DNA of 64,000 nt from Triplophysa rosa (Eukaryota; Chordata; Actinopteri; Cypriniformes; Nemacheilidae), in contig NC_079914.1 in assembly GCF_024868665.1 (NCBI RefSeq), positions 7,282,310-7,346,309 on the forward strand, in the 5' to 3' direction. Every line of letters starts with the position of its first letter. The first letter of the stretch is position 1. The translations under genes were made by a program, and so were the position numbers. The notes beneath the pieces are model-generated. The model was given only the letters and a program-made list of their open reading frames with translations. It did no database searches and was not told where the DNA came from. Below are positions 22,081 through 33,000 of this stretch, one piece after another.

Positions 22081-23419
22081 CACTAGAAGAGCTGCTTTTT
22101 GCATTCAACTGACAGCATCTAAATGATTATGTGTATGTTTATGTGTCTATACATATTTGTAATACATGTAAGTGTAGTATACAGCATGGTTACGTTTAAA
22201 ATAACACACTACCCTTACTATTTCTGCACAACATTTTAACCCTATTTATTCAATATTCTAACACCGTACGGATTTTTACATACAGATAAAATAAATATAA
22301 TAGTAATGCCAATCATGTTTTGTAAAACATTACACCTAAAACATTACACATTAGGCAAAGTAATGTGGTTTTATTTTGGTTATAGTTTGAAAAATATCTT
22401 CTACACAATAATTCAATACATATAATACTCATTTGATTTGCGCATGCGTAGTGAGCTTGTGCTTAACGCACGTCGGTTGGCCGCGTTCGTGGGCACAGAT
22501 ATCTATCAAGATAGAAAAAACCACCGGCCTTGGCAGTACAAAAATTACGTTTTCAGCTCTCAAAGTTGTAAACGTGATCGAAGTCTTCCCGAGCAAAACT
22601 CACGGAGATCACCGTAACATAACAAGGCTTGCATATTTAAACAGACGGACTCACCTCTCCCGCTGAAATGGTTAGTTATCATTCATTTAAACGAGGCTGC
22701 ACTCACTGACCCCTTTAATTTTGTATTTCCTTTTTGGGGGGGGTTGCAGTGGTGAGTAGATGGTCGCAGGAATGTCTGGTTTTATCAGAGGTGGTGGGCT
22801 GAGAAGTTTGACACCAAGGATTTAGTGAGGTCCAAGTTTGACACGACAACCTGCTGCATCTGTTTCAGTAAAGATTTGAAACACTGCCACCTAGCGGTTT
22901 TATCTCGCGAGCGCCGACTGACATACGACGTGCACGATCACGCTGTTTTCTCGCGCATTTTTAGAGAAGGGGATATAGCATTTTAATGAACACGTCTCTA
23001 AATAAGAATTTTGAAAATAAATGATAAAATACTTGAGTTTATTGTAATTACAGAAATACTGTGTATAAATTCTAACTAAATCAAAATGTAAAGTTCACTG
23101 AAACGGTGCAGATTTTAATTTTGAAAGATGAAAAGTTAAAACGTATGACAGACAGACAGGCATAACATAGAGAGATGGCGTAACTTTCTAGTCGTTTAAA
23201 ATATGATACAAAATGTATAGTAAAAACCATAAGGCAAGGAACACTATGAAACTGGTTGATGTATTACTGATTCATATAAATAATTATGTTTAAATAAGTT
23301 TAAATTCAACACATTTCAGGGGACAACAAAATCCCCAAATACAAAAACGAACAAAATTATGTTAGGTCTTAAACTAAATACATTTTTATATTAATTTCGG
23401 TTCATGAGAATTTTTGTTG
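22081..23419. other. intergenic between divergent wdr47 and PABP-like genes
   Basis: No coding exon is supported. At 22440 there is GCGCATGCGT, an NRF1-like motif, followed by a moderately GC-rich 250-bp block with a 77-codon plus-strand ORF of unknown meaning and an ATG directly followed by a donor-like GTTAGT at about 22669. A run of G lies near 22735-22744. The rest is AT-rich. Confidence 0.4.
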
Positions 23420-23429
23420 TAGCTTCCGA

Positions 23430-23694
23430 TTTCCGATTGGCCGCTGGTTGCTAAGGTGACGTCATTTTATTTACAGTACATTCGTAAATAAACCTTTAGA
23501 TCGATCAGCTGCTCGCGGATTTTAATCGTTTGATTTATAGTGTTAATCCCGCAAATTGTTTTCCATATTTCTGCTTTCATTGTGTTTCATAAACTCTCTA
23601 TTTATTCCAAAAACATCGGAAGTCGGAGTTTTTATTAATTATTCCAGCTGTTGACATATTTTCAGTCCGGGACATTTCCAACTGTTATCTGGAG
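23430..23694 (+). promoter_or_regulatory. probable promoter of the PABP-like gene: inverted CCAAT, RFX X-box-like and CRE
   Basis: Within 35 bp the plus strand reads 'CGATTGGCC' (inverted CCAAT, about 23433), 'GGTTGCTAAGGTGAC' (X-box-like, about 23446) and the full palindrome TGACGTCA (about 23457-23464) overlapping it. This lies about 230 bp before the start codon. The motifs are seen directly; factor use is inferred. Confidence 0.55.
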
Positions 23695-26600
23695 ATGGCG
23701 TCATCAGCATGTGCTCGCGTGGCCTCTCTGTATGTCGGTGATCTTCACCCGGAGGTCTCAGAGGTCATGCTGTACGAAAGGTTCATCCCGTTTGGCCCGA
23801 TTCAGTCCACCCGAGTGTGTAGAGACAGAAGCACCTGCAGGTCTCTGGGCTACGGATATGTGAACTTTGTCAACCGTTCAGATGGTGAGTACAGATGGAA
23901 AAATGATAAACATTAGACTTAACATGATATGTATAATATAATATATAATACTCAATAATACTTCACACAGTTTAATTGCTTAATATTGTTCCTAAGGTTT
24001 GTTGTGAATAACAATTGTCATTATAATAAAAACATTATGTTATATTACATGATATTGTATTTTATTCTTTTAGCCGTGCATGCAACAGACATTTTGATGT
24101 TTGACCTCCTCATGGGTCGGCCGATGCGCATCATGTGGGCCGACCGAAACCCTGCGTTGAGGATCACAGGTGTTGGCAACATCTTCATTCAGGGGCTGGC
24201 CAAGAACATCACCAGCCTGACTCTACACGACACCTTCTCTCGTTTCGGCACCATCTTATCTTGCAAGGTAACGTCTGTGAATTCACAACCTTCATAGTTC
24301 ATCATCGTTGATGTTAGATGTTTATATTGACAAGTGTCTCTTATCCTTCAGGTGGTTGCTGATGAGAATGGCTCTAAGGGATTTGGTTTCGTCCATTATG
24401 TGACGTACGAAGCCGCTGAACGAGCCATTCAGACGCTCAACGGGATGATGCTGAACGATCAGCTGGTGTAAGTTTGACTTGAGATATTGTGACTCTTTCA
24501 GTCTCTCAGTAATAGACTAACAGTGTTTGTTTGTGTCAACAGGTCCATTAGTCACTTCAGATCGTTTCAGGAGCGTCAGTCAAACCCTGAGCGCGCCATG
24601 AAGAACTACAAGAGTCTCTTCCCGGTATCCATCACAAAACTCTTTATTACTGATTCAATCAATTCAATCTTGTGTCTGTAGACTCAAGTTGTGTTTTCAC
24701 GTTGTCTTGACAGGGGGTGCATCTCTATGTTAATAATCTGCCCTACAGCTGGACGGACCACCAGCTGCATAGAGCGTTCTCACCGTTTGGGACCGTCACC
24801 AATGCAAAGGTATGATTGTTATGTTTTTAAAGAGATACGACACATTTAATAGTTCTTATAAGTTATGGCACTGATTTGGTGTTGTCAGGTGGTGAGGAAC
24901 GGTGGCCGCAGCAAAGGGTTCGGCTTTGTGTGTTTTGCAAGCCGTGAAGCCGCAGCTCAAGCCATTACAGCAATGAACGGACGGGTCATTGCCAACAGAC
25001 GGCTGAATGTTGCCTTCTCGCGGGTCAAGGACCAGGATACGTCTGTGTCCGACTGTGAATCGCCCTCCGTGGTCACTCAGACGCTGCTTCCTTCTGGACG
25101 CTTTGGTTCCGTTGTTCCACAGGTCAGATGTGACACAGTAACATCTAAAACAGAAAAAATTAGTAAATGATTGTTTTATATGTTATAGAATATAAATAGC
25201 TAAATTAATGTTATTCTGTGTGTTTTACAGGCTAAAACTGGTCATCAGCTCACCAGACACCTTCAGCTTGAGTCCTGTTGTCGCCGGGATGCAGCGTGTC
25301 TCCTGTCTAAGTGTAAGATCTTCCTTTAAATGATGATCTGTCAGGTTCATATTCTCGGAGGTTTCTCTGATGCATTGAGTGTGTGTTTACTGTCACAGGT
25401 GAGAGTCTTGTCTCGCTGGTCGCTCCACTGCTGTTAGACACGCTGGTGTCCCACACGCCAGTAGATGCACTGCAGCGTGTGAACCAGGAGCTGTCAGAGC
25501 TGAAGTCTGATCCGGTCATTGATGCTCCTGGAACATCAGACACCTTCAGCGCTGTAACCTCTCCTCTGTCTGGAGACTTCGGTGCTGTCATTCCAAAGGT
25601 ATCTCCAAATATACAGTCATGATCATAGTGTCTACTGGAAACTTGGAATAAAGCGTTAAATATATTTCATGATGTGTTTTGTACAGGCTCATAGCAGTGC
25701 CGCTCAACAGTTCTCCAGCTGTCTTGTGTTCAGTCGTCGCTGGTTTGCAGATGTTGCTCTGCCTCAGTGTGAGTAGCTCTTCTTTACATCCCTCAATGAT
25801 GCTTTAACGGTCGCTGGTCTATTTAGCTTGAACTCTCATATCAAAAGCATTTGATCATATTCTCAGAGGTTTCTGTGACATCTGAGTGTGTGTGTACTGT
25901 CACAGGTGAGAGTCTCGTCCTCCTGGTCTCTCCACTGCTGTCAGACACTTTTGACTCTGAGACGCCCCACATGCTGGTCAATCCTCATTCAATCCCCCTG
26001 ACAGATACTGAACGCTCACAAAATGATCCTTTATTCATTCATTCGTGATGTTGTTGTTTCAGAGCGTTAACCAGGAACAGTCAGAGATGACGCCCGACCG
26101 AGCCACCGACGCTCCTGGACTATCAGACGGCTGCAGTGATGTTGCTGTGGTTCACGACAGGTTTGGCAACGGTTCGGGTGAGATTAGACATATGAGCAGC
26201 CTCAAGGTAGGAGAAATCTCTTGGTTTTATAAGGATTTGCACTCGACACTGTTCTTCACATTTAGGGTAATCTTTCACAAATAAATGCGTGAGTTTGAAA
26301 CATCTTTAGTAAAACACACAAACTCTGTCCTCTTCTCAGGTGATGGTGGTTATGGATGGTGTGTTTGTGTCAGTCCTCTGCTGCTCTTCTGATGACACCG
26401 TGTCTGTGATCATGAGGATTCAAGAGGATCTTCTCCTTTACAGTGAGTCTCGTCTTACTTTCTCTCATTTCATCCTCAGTTCTTTACATGTCCGTTCTGA
26501 TGTTCTCACACATCTCATTCATCTGCTGCAGGTGAGTTTCTCCTCTTCAACACAGCTGACCAGGTTGTGACCTCTGACACGTCCAGCCCTCTCCTGGCCA

Positions 26601-27192
26601 TTCAGAGTGTTCACCCTGAGAGTGTGTCTGATAGAGTCCAGTCCTCAGCTCAATACACGGTCAAGCCAGTGTTTAGCTCACTGATGGAGACGTGGGCTTC
26701 TCTGCACAAGGGTGAGTTTGGGTTCATGCAGTTCAACACATTTTACACACAAACACAGTTTCCAGAGTTCATGATTGTTGTCTTTCTTTGTCATTCAGCT
26801 TCTCAAACGCTGCACATCTCACCTGAGCGAGAGAGTGAAGTGACCGTCGTGACACGGGCTGATATACAGCAGGTACCTACAAAATCTACACAAATATTGT
26901 AGATGATTAAATAATATAAATGAAGGTCATGGTCTTATTCTCTGATGTGTGTTTGTGTTCTGTAACAGGTGGGTTCCTCACGCAGAACTCTGTGGGCTCC
27001 GTGGCTCAATAAACTGAGCAGCTGTTGGAGACTGAGAGGCGTCAGCTGCCCCACCACCAATCATCTCCTGAGCTTCTGTACTGTGAGGTCAGTGCTCATG
27101 TAGTGTGACATCACATCAACATTGTGCACATTGTGTTGCTTTAGTTGAGTAATCGGTGATTGTCTGTTTCCAGGAGATTTCAACACGAGTGA
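23695..27192 (+). CDS. divergent cytoplasmic poly(A)-binding protein-like, three RRMs
   Basis: Sixteen exons keep one frame (about 661 aa): 23695-23884, 24074-24267, 24352-24467, 24543-24624, 24714-24809, 24889-25122, 25231-25312, 25399-25598, 25687-25768, 25906-25976, 26063-26206, 26340-26442, 26532-26711, 26799-26872, 26969-27087, 27174-27192. RRM1 has 'LYVGDL' and 'GYGYVNF', RRM2 'IFIQGL' and 'KGFGFVHY', and the third 'LYVNNL' and 'SKGFGFVCF'. RRM1-2 match PABPC1 closely, and the third RRM ('[13 protein letters not shown]', '[12 protein letters not shown]') matches PABPC RRM4, so RRM3 is missing. PABPC proteins bind poly(A) and promote translation and mRNA stability. No C-terminal MLLE domain is visible; instead the tail is Ser/Thr/Val-rich and unfamiliar, with a duplicated exon pair. 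The start is the first Met, directly before RRM1. Only the RRM part is confidently assigned. Confidence 0.82.
25231..26206 (+). repeat. tandem exon-pair duplication in the PABP-like gene tail
   Basis: Unit A (25231-25598) and unit B (25687-26206) each have an 82-nt phase-0 exon ending with T, then an exon starting 'GTGAGAGTCT'. Protein pairs include '[16 protein letters not shown]' with '[16 protein letters not shown]', and '[12 protein letters not shown]' with '[12 protein letters not shown]'. The intron before the second exon is also similar ('gtcacaggtgagagtct' in both). Unit B's second exon is split by an 86-bp intron (25977-26062) absent from unit A. Confidence 0.75.
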
Positions 27193-27351
27193 CGAAGCCG
27201 CTTGGATCAAACACATTGGTGCAAAAGAAAAAAATGTGCAAGAAAAAAACATTTTTATGTTTTATGTTTTTTAAATATTTGTACATGTTTTTATATTGGT
27301 ATATGGTTATGCTATTATATATTAGTTCTTTTTTCCATAATGTCTTGTGCA

Positions 27352-27357
27352 AATAAA
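27352..27357 (+). terminator. polyadenylation signal of the PABP-like gene
   Basis: AATAAA lies 160 bp after the stop codon in an AT-rich 3' end. It is the first canonical plus-strand signal downstream. Confidence 0.6.
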
Positions 27358-27590
27358 AATATTTCTGTGCATAACTAAGGACAATTGTTTTTGTACACGA
27401 AAAAGATGTTGTCATGCAACACATTTTTTCATATTTTAAGAACAAGGAGGTTTCTTATATGACAAGAAAATGTGACAGTGTGTTGTTACCACAATATTTT
27501 AATAGTAATAAAGAGACATCAACAGCAGTCAGTGGTCTGACAAAGCAGTGCAGTAAAACTCATCAGACAAAATATGAGGCCATGCGAAAC

Positions 27591-27596
27591 TTTATT
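27591..27596 (-). terminator. candidate polyadenylation signal of camsap2
   Basis: The minus strand reads AATAAA here, about 2.5 kb past the camsap2 stop and about 235 bp from the PABP-like gene's signal. The two genes would converge tail to tail. Nearer signals may also be used. Confidence 0.35.
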
Positions 27597-28487
27597 GAAT
27601 GCAATGGAAATCTGTCATATTATTTTAGCATTATGACAGCACAGCTCCTGAAATTAAAGAGATCAGAGAACACACACTGTACAATGGTTTATCATGCTCA
27701 TTGAAATAATATGTTTTTGACCTGAAATGACCAAATAACTCAAATATGATCGTCTGTTTACAGCTGAACTTTTCTAATGGGATGAAACTTCTTCTCTTAA
27801 TAGACTACTGTGAATTGCAGGGCAGTGTGCATTTACACTAATACGTTCCTTCAACTAATTGATAGTTATTTATTAGTAAAGGGTGTGAGTTAATGTTTTC
27901 AATGGCAAGCACCAATATTTTTTTACAACTGCAAGGGGAAACGACTAAAATAAATGGCTTTCAATGAGCAGGACAGGAAGGCAGTCATTTTCGTCAGGCA
28001 TCAAACTCCTCTACCCGTATACAGTCACATTCTGCCCTAAAACCATTAAGGGGGAATGCTAACATCAATTCCAGCAAAATGTGACTTTCCTGAAGATCAA
28101 AACATTTTTTTCATCATGTAAAATTTAACCAATCAAAGGTTTAGCCCTCAGTTGCAAAATAGGAAATGCCTCCAACAATCAGCTAAAAGACAATTTTGGC
28201 AAACGGCTTTTTAACACTTTTGCGTTACCCGGGACAACACTGGAAAACACTTTAGACCAGTCGTAGTGAGCGTTCAACGTACAAAAGTTCCTGGAAAATG
28301 ACTTCGACTCTCTCGTCACACTTCTATACATTACAAAAAAAAATATTTTGAGGTTTAAACAGGAATGTGTAAACAGTAAAATAAGACAGCAAATGAAATA
28401 TTGTGATATACTTTAAGCATTGTGTCATACGCTTGACATGTTTACTTTATATACACATAGTCAGTCTCTCAGAATCAGATTATGTAT

Positions 28488-28852
28488 GTGACCCTGGACA
28501 AAAAAACAGTCTTAAGGGTCAATTTTTTTTACGATAGGATGATATTTGGTCTATTTGAAAATCTGGAATCTGAGGGTGCAAAAAATCAAAATACTGAGAA
28601 AATCGGCTTTAAAGTTGTCCAAATCTTGTCCTTAGCATTGCATATTAGTCACAACAATTCAGTTTTTAGATATTTACAGTAGGAAATTTACAAAATATCT
28701 TCATGGAACATGATCTTTCTCTTAATATCCTAATGATTTTTTGGCATAAAAGAAAAATCGATAATTTTGACTCCTACAATGTATTTTTGGATATTACTAA
28801 AAATGTTCCCGTGCTACTTAAGACTGGTTTTGAGGTCCATAGTCACATATGG
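28488..28852. mobile_element. foldback MITE with 'tgtgaccctgga' tips
   Basis: It starts 'tgtgaccctggacaaaaaaa' and ends with the inverted 'gaggtccatagtcaca'. The interior has 'tttgaaaatctggaatctga' and 'aaaatcgataattttgactc', a module arrangement familiar from a widespread cyprinid repeat. It has no coding capacity. Confidence 0.7.
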
Positions 28853-28904
28853 GCAACGGTGCTGAAGAAAAAGTACAAATTCTAATAGTTTCCAATGCAA
28901 ATGC

Positions 28905-29065
28905 AATAATGAACCATCAGATGTTTACCATTAAAACCATTACAAAATGTCCTTGTAGTGTGTATGGTGTTCTATCGGTTCCCACCCGCCACATAACATC
29001 CCACCAACCCAAATAGTTTCCATTAAGACCAATACAATTCCTATTGAAATCCATTCAAGTGTTTT
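28905..29065. repeat. dispersed repeat, copy 1 (related copy at 53395-53615)
   Basis: 'ttaccattaaaaccattaca' and 'tagtttccatt' with 'accaatacaatt' occur here and, in the same order, in 53395-53615. The repeat has no ORF. The family is not named. Confidence 0.55.
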
Positions 29066-30059
29066 TCTCAGCAGGAAAATGGCTAAAAATCATTGGCTGT
29101 GATTGAAAAAGCCATGCTTTACGCTTTGTCTTTGACCTCACCAACGTGTGAAAAGACCTTTATTTTGATCTCATCCATCCTCCATGAAACTGAAATATTT
29201 CCACAGTTCAGTCAGCATAATACTCAATAACCTAATGGTCGCACCAACAATCATAAACTAATACAACAGAATGGTTTGGTTTCATAATCCCTGGCCTTAA
29301 AGCCTGTAATAGATAAATACGATTTTAAAATATCATAACGCTGAATTTAAAACAATACCTTCGGTCGGTTTAAAGACCCCAAAACACATACAAAAGCAAA
29401 TACACCTACAGCAACGAAATTAAATGAATTCACAATCCTGCTGTGAATCAATGCCGAGTGTATTTCCAGAATGTTAAAACCCATCAGAAGTGGGTCTTGT
29501 CTGCAAACAATATTACTCACCGCACATTACCACACCGATTAATGTATATTAAATATGACATAGCTCGCCAAGAAAACTTGCTTACAATTATATTTAACCG
29601 GTACAATCACAAGCTATGCCATGAGAGCCTCTCGATAAGCAGCCGTACAATCAATACAGTCGTAAAAAATAAGCAAACACAAAAAATAAAAACAAACATA
29701 GAAATAAAAATTCAACTTAAGGCCACATCAACAAATGTGCGAGAACTGTACAAACTAATAACATTCAGTGCTTTAGTGTATCAACTTAAAATAACAGGAC
29801 ATCCATGACAATGTTTTTTGGCACATAGTTTTAAACATGATTCGGTCTTGGGTGCCGGACATATAAATGAGATCCATTTGCCACCCTGCAGAGATTTACA
29901 TTCCAGTTGTGCATAAAACGTGTTCTCAGTGAACAGAAACGAACGAGAGAGAGCTTACACGGAAGAGTTTCAAAACTTCCCGTGTCATAGGAGTCCAGTA
30001 TATACAAAGAAGTGCATTGAGAACGTGTACGTCTGGTGGTAAACAAACTAGTTGTAGGA

Positions 30060-33000
30060 CTAGGATTTCACGGCCGCTACTTTTTTGGGAGTCCCTGGTT
30101 TTTTGGTCTGCCATAAGTGGCTGTGGATGATGATGGCATCGACGCTTGCCGACATGGTCTTGGCTGGGATTTGGCTGAACTGCTTCCGGTCCGAGTTGTA
30201 CTTGTAGAGGCCGTCGATCATCTTACGTGAGATGGTTTTCGGGCCGATGCCCGCCAGCTTGTTGATCTCCTCCGAGTCGGGATAGTATGTGTAAACGGAG
30301 CGAAACTGGCAACCGGTATCCCGGAAGAGGATCAGGAAATTGTTGGCCTCTGATTTCTCCATTTCCTTTTAGAAGACATAATCAAATAGTTGAACACATA
30401 TGGGCTAGACTTGTGCCGGTATTTAATAGTACGGTTTATTGTGATAGAAAATTCAAAATACAGTGAACATAAATATAAGCATAATTTGTATAAAGCTGTG
30501 TTGTAGGGCTGTTAAACGATTAATCGCAAAATTTAATGGAAAATAAATAATAATAATAAATGCAAAATTAATATATACAGTGCATATATTATGTAAACAC
30601 ACACTTTTATTCTGGATGCAATTAATTAGCCCTTGAGCGTTGCTATTGACAACAATGGCTACTTATTGCCAGTCAATTGTTATAGAAAGCCATGTAATAA
30701 ACACCATATAATTATAATACCTATAATTGTAAATATAATATAGTTATTCGATTTAATTCTGATGCTTGATTTAAAATATTTTTTGTTTAAGTTGTTATTC
30801 CCCTATTCATATTATTCATAACAATCAGTAAATGTTCTGTCACTGTAAAACTACTTTATATATTCCGCTATCTGTAAGGCATTATTTAACTTAATATAAA
30901 TAATATCTTAATTTAAATGTTCATTTAGTTCCCTACATTCTCAAAATATTTTTCTTTTTTATTGATTTTTTTCATTATTCTATCAGTTGGTGGTAGAAAT
31001 GTAACTAAAACATCATTAAGAATAACAAAATTCAACACCATGATAATACTATTTATCCTGGTAAAACTCCTAGGCATTTTCTTGATGTGAAAAACATAAA
31101 ATCTCAACATAAGCCTCAAACTTAAATACTAAATGAATGAATCCAAATGGAAGTGTCACCTCTAAGATCTTGTTCTTCTGTCCCTCGTTGACTTTTCCAG
31201 CCAGACAACAGTGAGCCAGAGCATTCTGTATGATATGTTTATTGGACTTTGCACTAGGCTCCTTGTATAATTTAGGACCTGCAGTGAAACAAATAGGGAA
31301 ACTGTAACGCAACATAAATATTCATGCCAGAGTCCGCAGTTAAAGCCATCATGATGGAATCGCAATCCAGCGCTTTGAAGTCAGAAATGCAACAAGGACC
31401 CCTAGTGGTCGGGAGCTGCAGCCTCAAATTCCATAAAACAGTGTAGCGATCTAACCTGTGTATTCAGTGTTGGATGTCAGTGAGGATGTGGTAGAGCCAT
31501 TCTCCCAGTCCTTCTCTCCGTTACGGCTACCGGAGCGAGCAGGAGACAAGCAACCGTCTGCTGAATCAGGCCTGCTGGGATAACATTACACACCTTAGTC
31601 CCGCTATACATTAAATTTGACAATACTTGTGACATACATTTCCTAACAACTGCTGTTTATAATGCAGAACCAGGCAGTGAGGTCTTTGTGACTAAACTAA
31701 CCCAGATAGCACAATCCATCTGGTTTACGTCTATTTGACGTCTGCAAGACATCTTAAATACATAGTTTGCTCATCTGCAATACGTCTGCTAAAGATCTGG
31801 AGATCTGCTGCATAAAAACATCTGCTAAACATCTTAGAAAGAGCTGTTTTACATCCATTCTAAATCATAAACATCTTACAGACATCTTCTAGATGTCTAT
31901 ATGACGTCTGACAGCAGACATCTCCGAGACGTATTGCAGATGAGCAAACAATGTATTGTAGATGTCTTGCAGATGTAAATGCAGACGTCAAATAGACGTA
32001 AACCAGATGCATGTGTGCTATCAGGGAAAGCTCTTATCCTATGTAATATTATACATATTATACGTACACAGACAAACACATTCTGTATGAAAACAAGGAT
32101 ATTGATATGATATAAAAATGTATTTATATATAGACCATTTCACAAGATGTAAACAACACTGCTTCAGAAGCACTTTCTGTTTCAGTTATTCATAGTTGTA
32201 CAGATGTTTGTTTAACATTTCGATTTAGTTGTAAATGTTCGGTTGGCTATGTTTTGCTTTCACATTGTCTATTTTGTGTAGCGTTAAAAACTGAAACAGG
32301 AAGTGCTTTTGGACCAATGTTGTTTACGTCTTGCAAAATGGTCTCGTTTTAATGTAACACATTTATTACTTAACATTGAAATTTCTCGCATTCTCGGATT
32401 TCTGTGTTTTTGATGAGATTTTTGTGAGGTTGACGTTGTGAAGAAGACAAAGCAAGACGTTGTAAGGTTAGTGATATGATAGCGTTTCTCTTTTGCTTGT
32501 TGTTGTTGTTGTTAAAGAATGACAAATAAAACCAAATAAGCTGTGATGGGTCATAGGGAGTGATTTTCATCTTTATTATTCAAAAATGCGGCATGTTTCT
32601 AAGAAGCAAGAACATCCAAGAATGCACAAGAATTGTAATGGGTTAGTACTGTGCATGAGTTACATTACATTTACACATTTACAAAATATGGACCCAAGGA
32701 ACACATGTGTTCCTTGGGTATTCGAACCCATGACGTTTGTGGAGGTCAATGCTCTATCAATTGAGCTACAGAAACCAAGCAATGCTTACCTGGGTGTTTT
32801 TCTCTCTGAACCGACACTGTCATTATCGCCAATGTTTAGGGAGGCCAGAGACAAGCTTGAGGCTGAAAAAACACGAGGTCGTGAACCTGGGTGCAAAATA
32901 CAAAAACGACACAAGATTTACAGTCACACAACCACAGCAAGCCCATTGAACTTTGTCTTACCCTCATAATACTGTAGTACAGTTCACTGCTTTTATATTG

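Larger units (their letters stand above)
27600..30059 (-). other. probable camsap2 3' UTR
   Basis: Downstream of the camsap2 stop no exon of either neighbour is supported. The ORFs present lack family resemblance. The stretch contains a MITE at 28488-28852 and a second dispersed repeat at 28905-29065. Extent of the UTR is inferred from the AATAAA near 27591. Confidence 0.4.

Noticed and set aside
29443..29808. 121-codon plus-strand frame downstream of camsap2
   Set aside because: AT-rich, Lys/Asn/Ile-heavy translation in presumed 3' UTR; no domain or splice partner.
32719..32777. Possible second tRNA gene
   Set aside because: Same reason: a tRNA-like head fused to a SINE body in a camsap2 intron.
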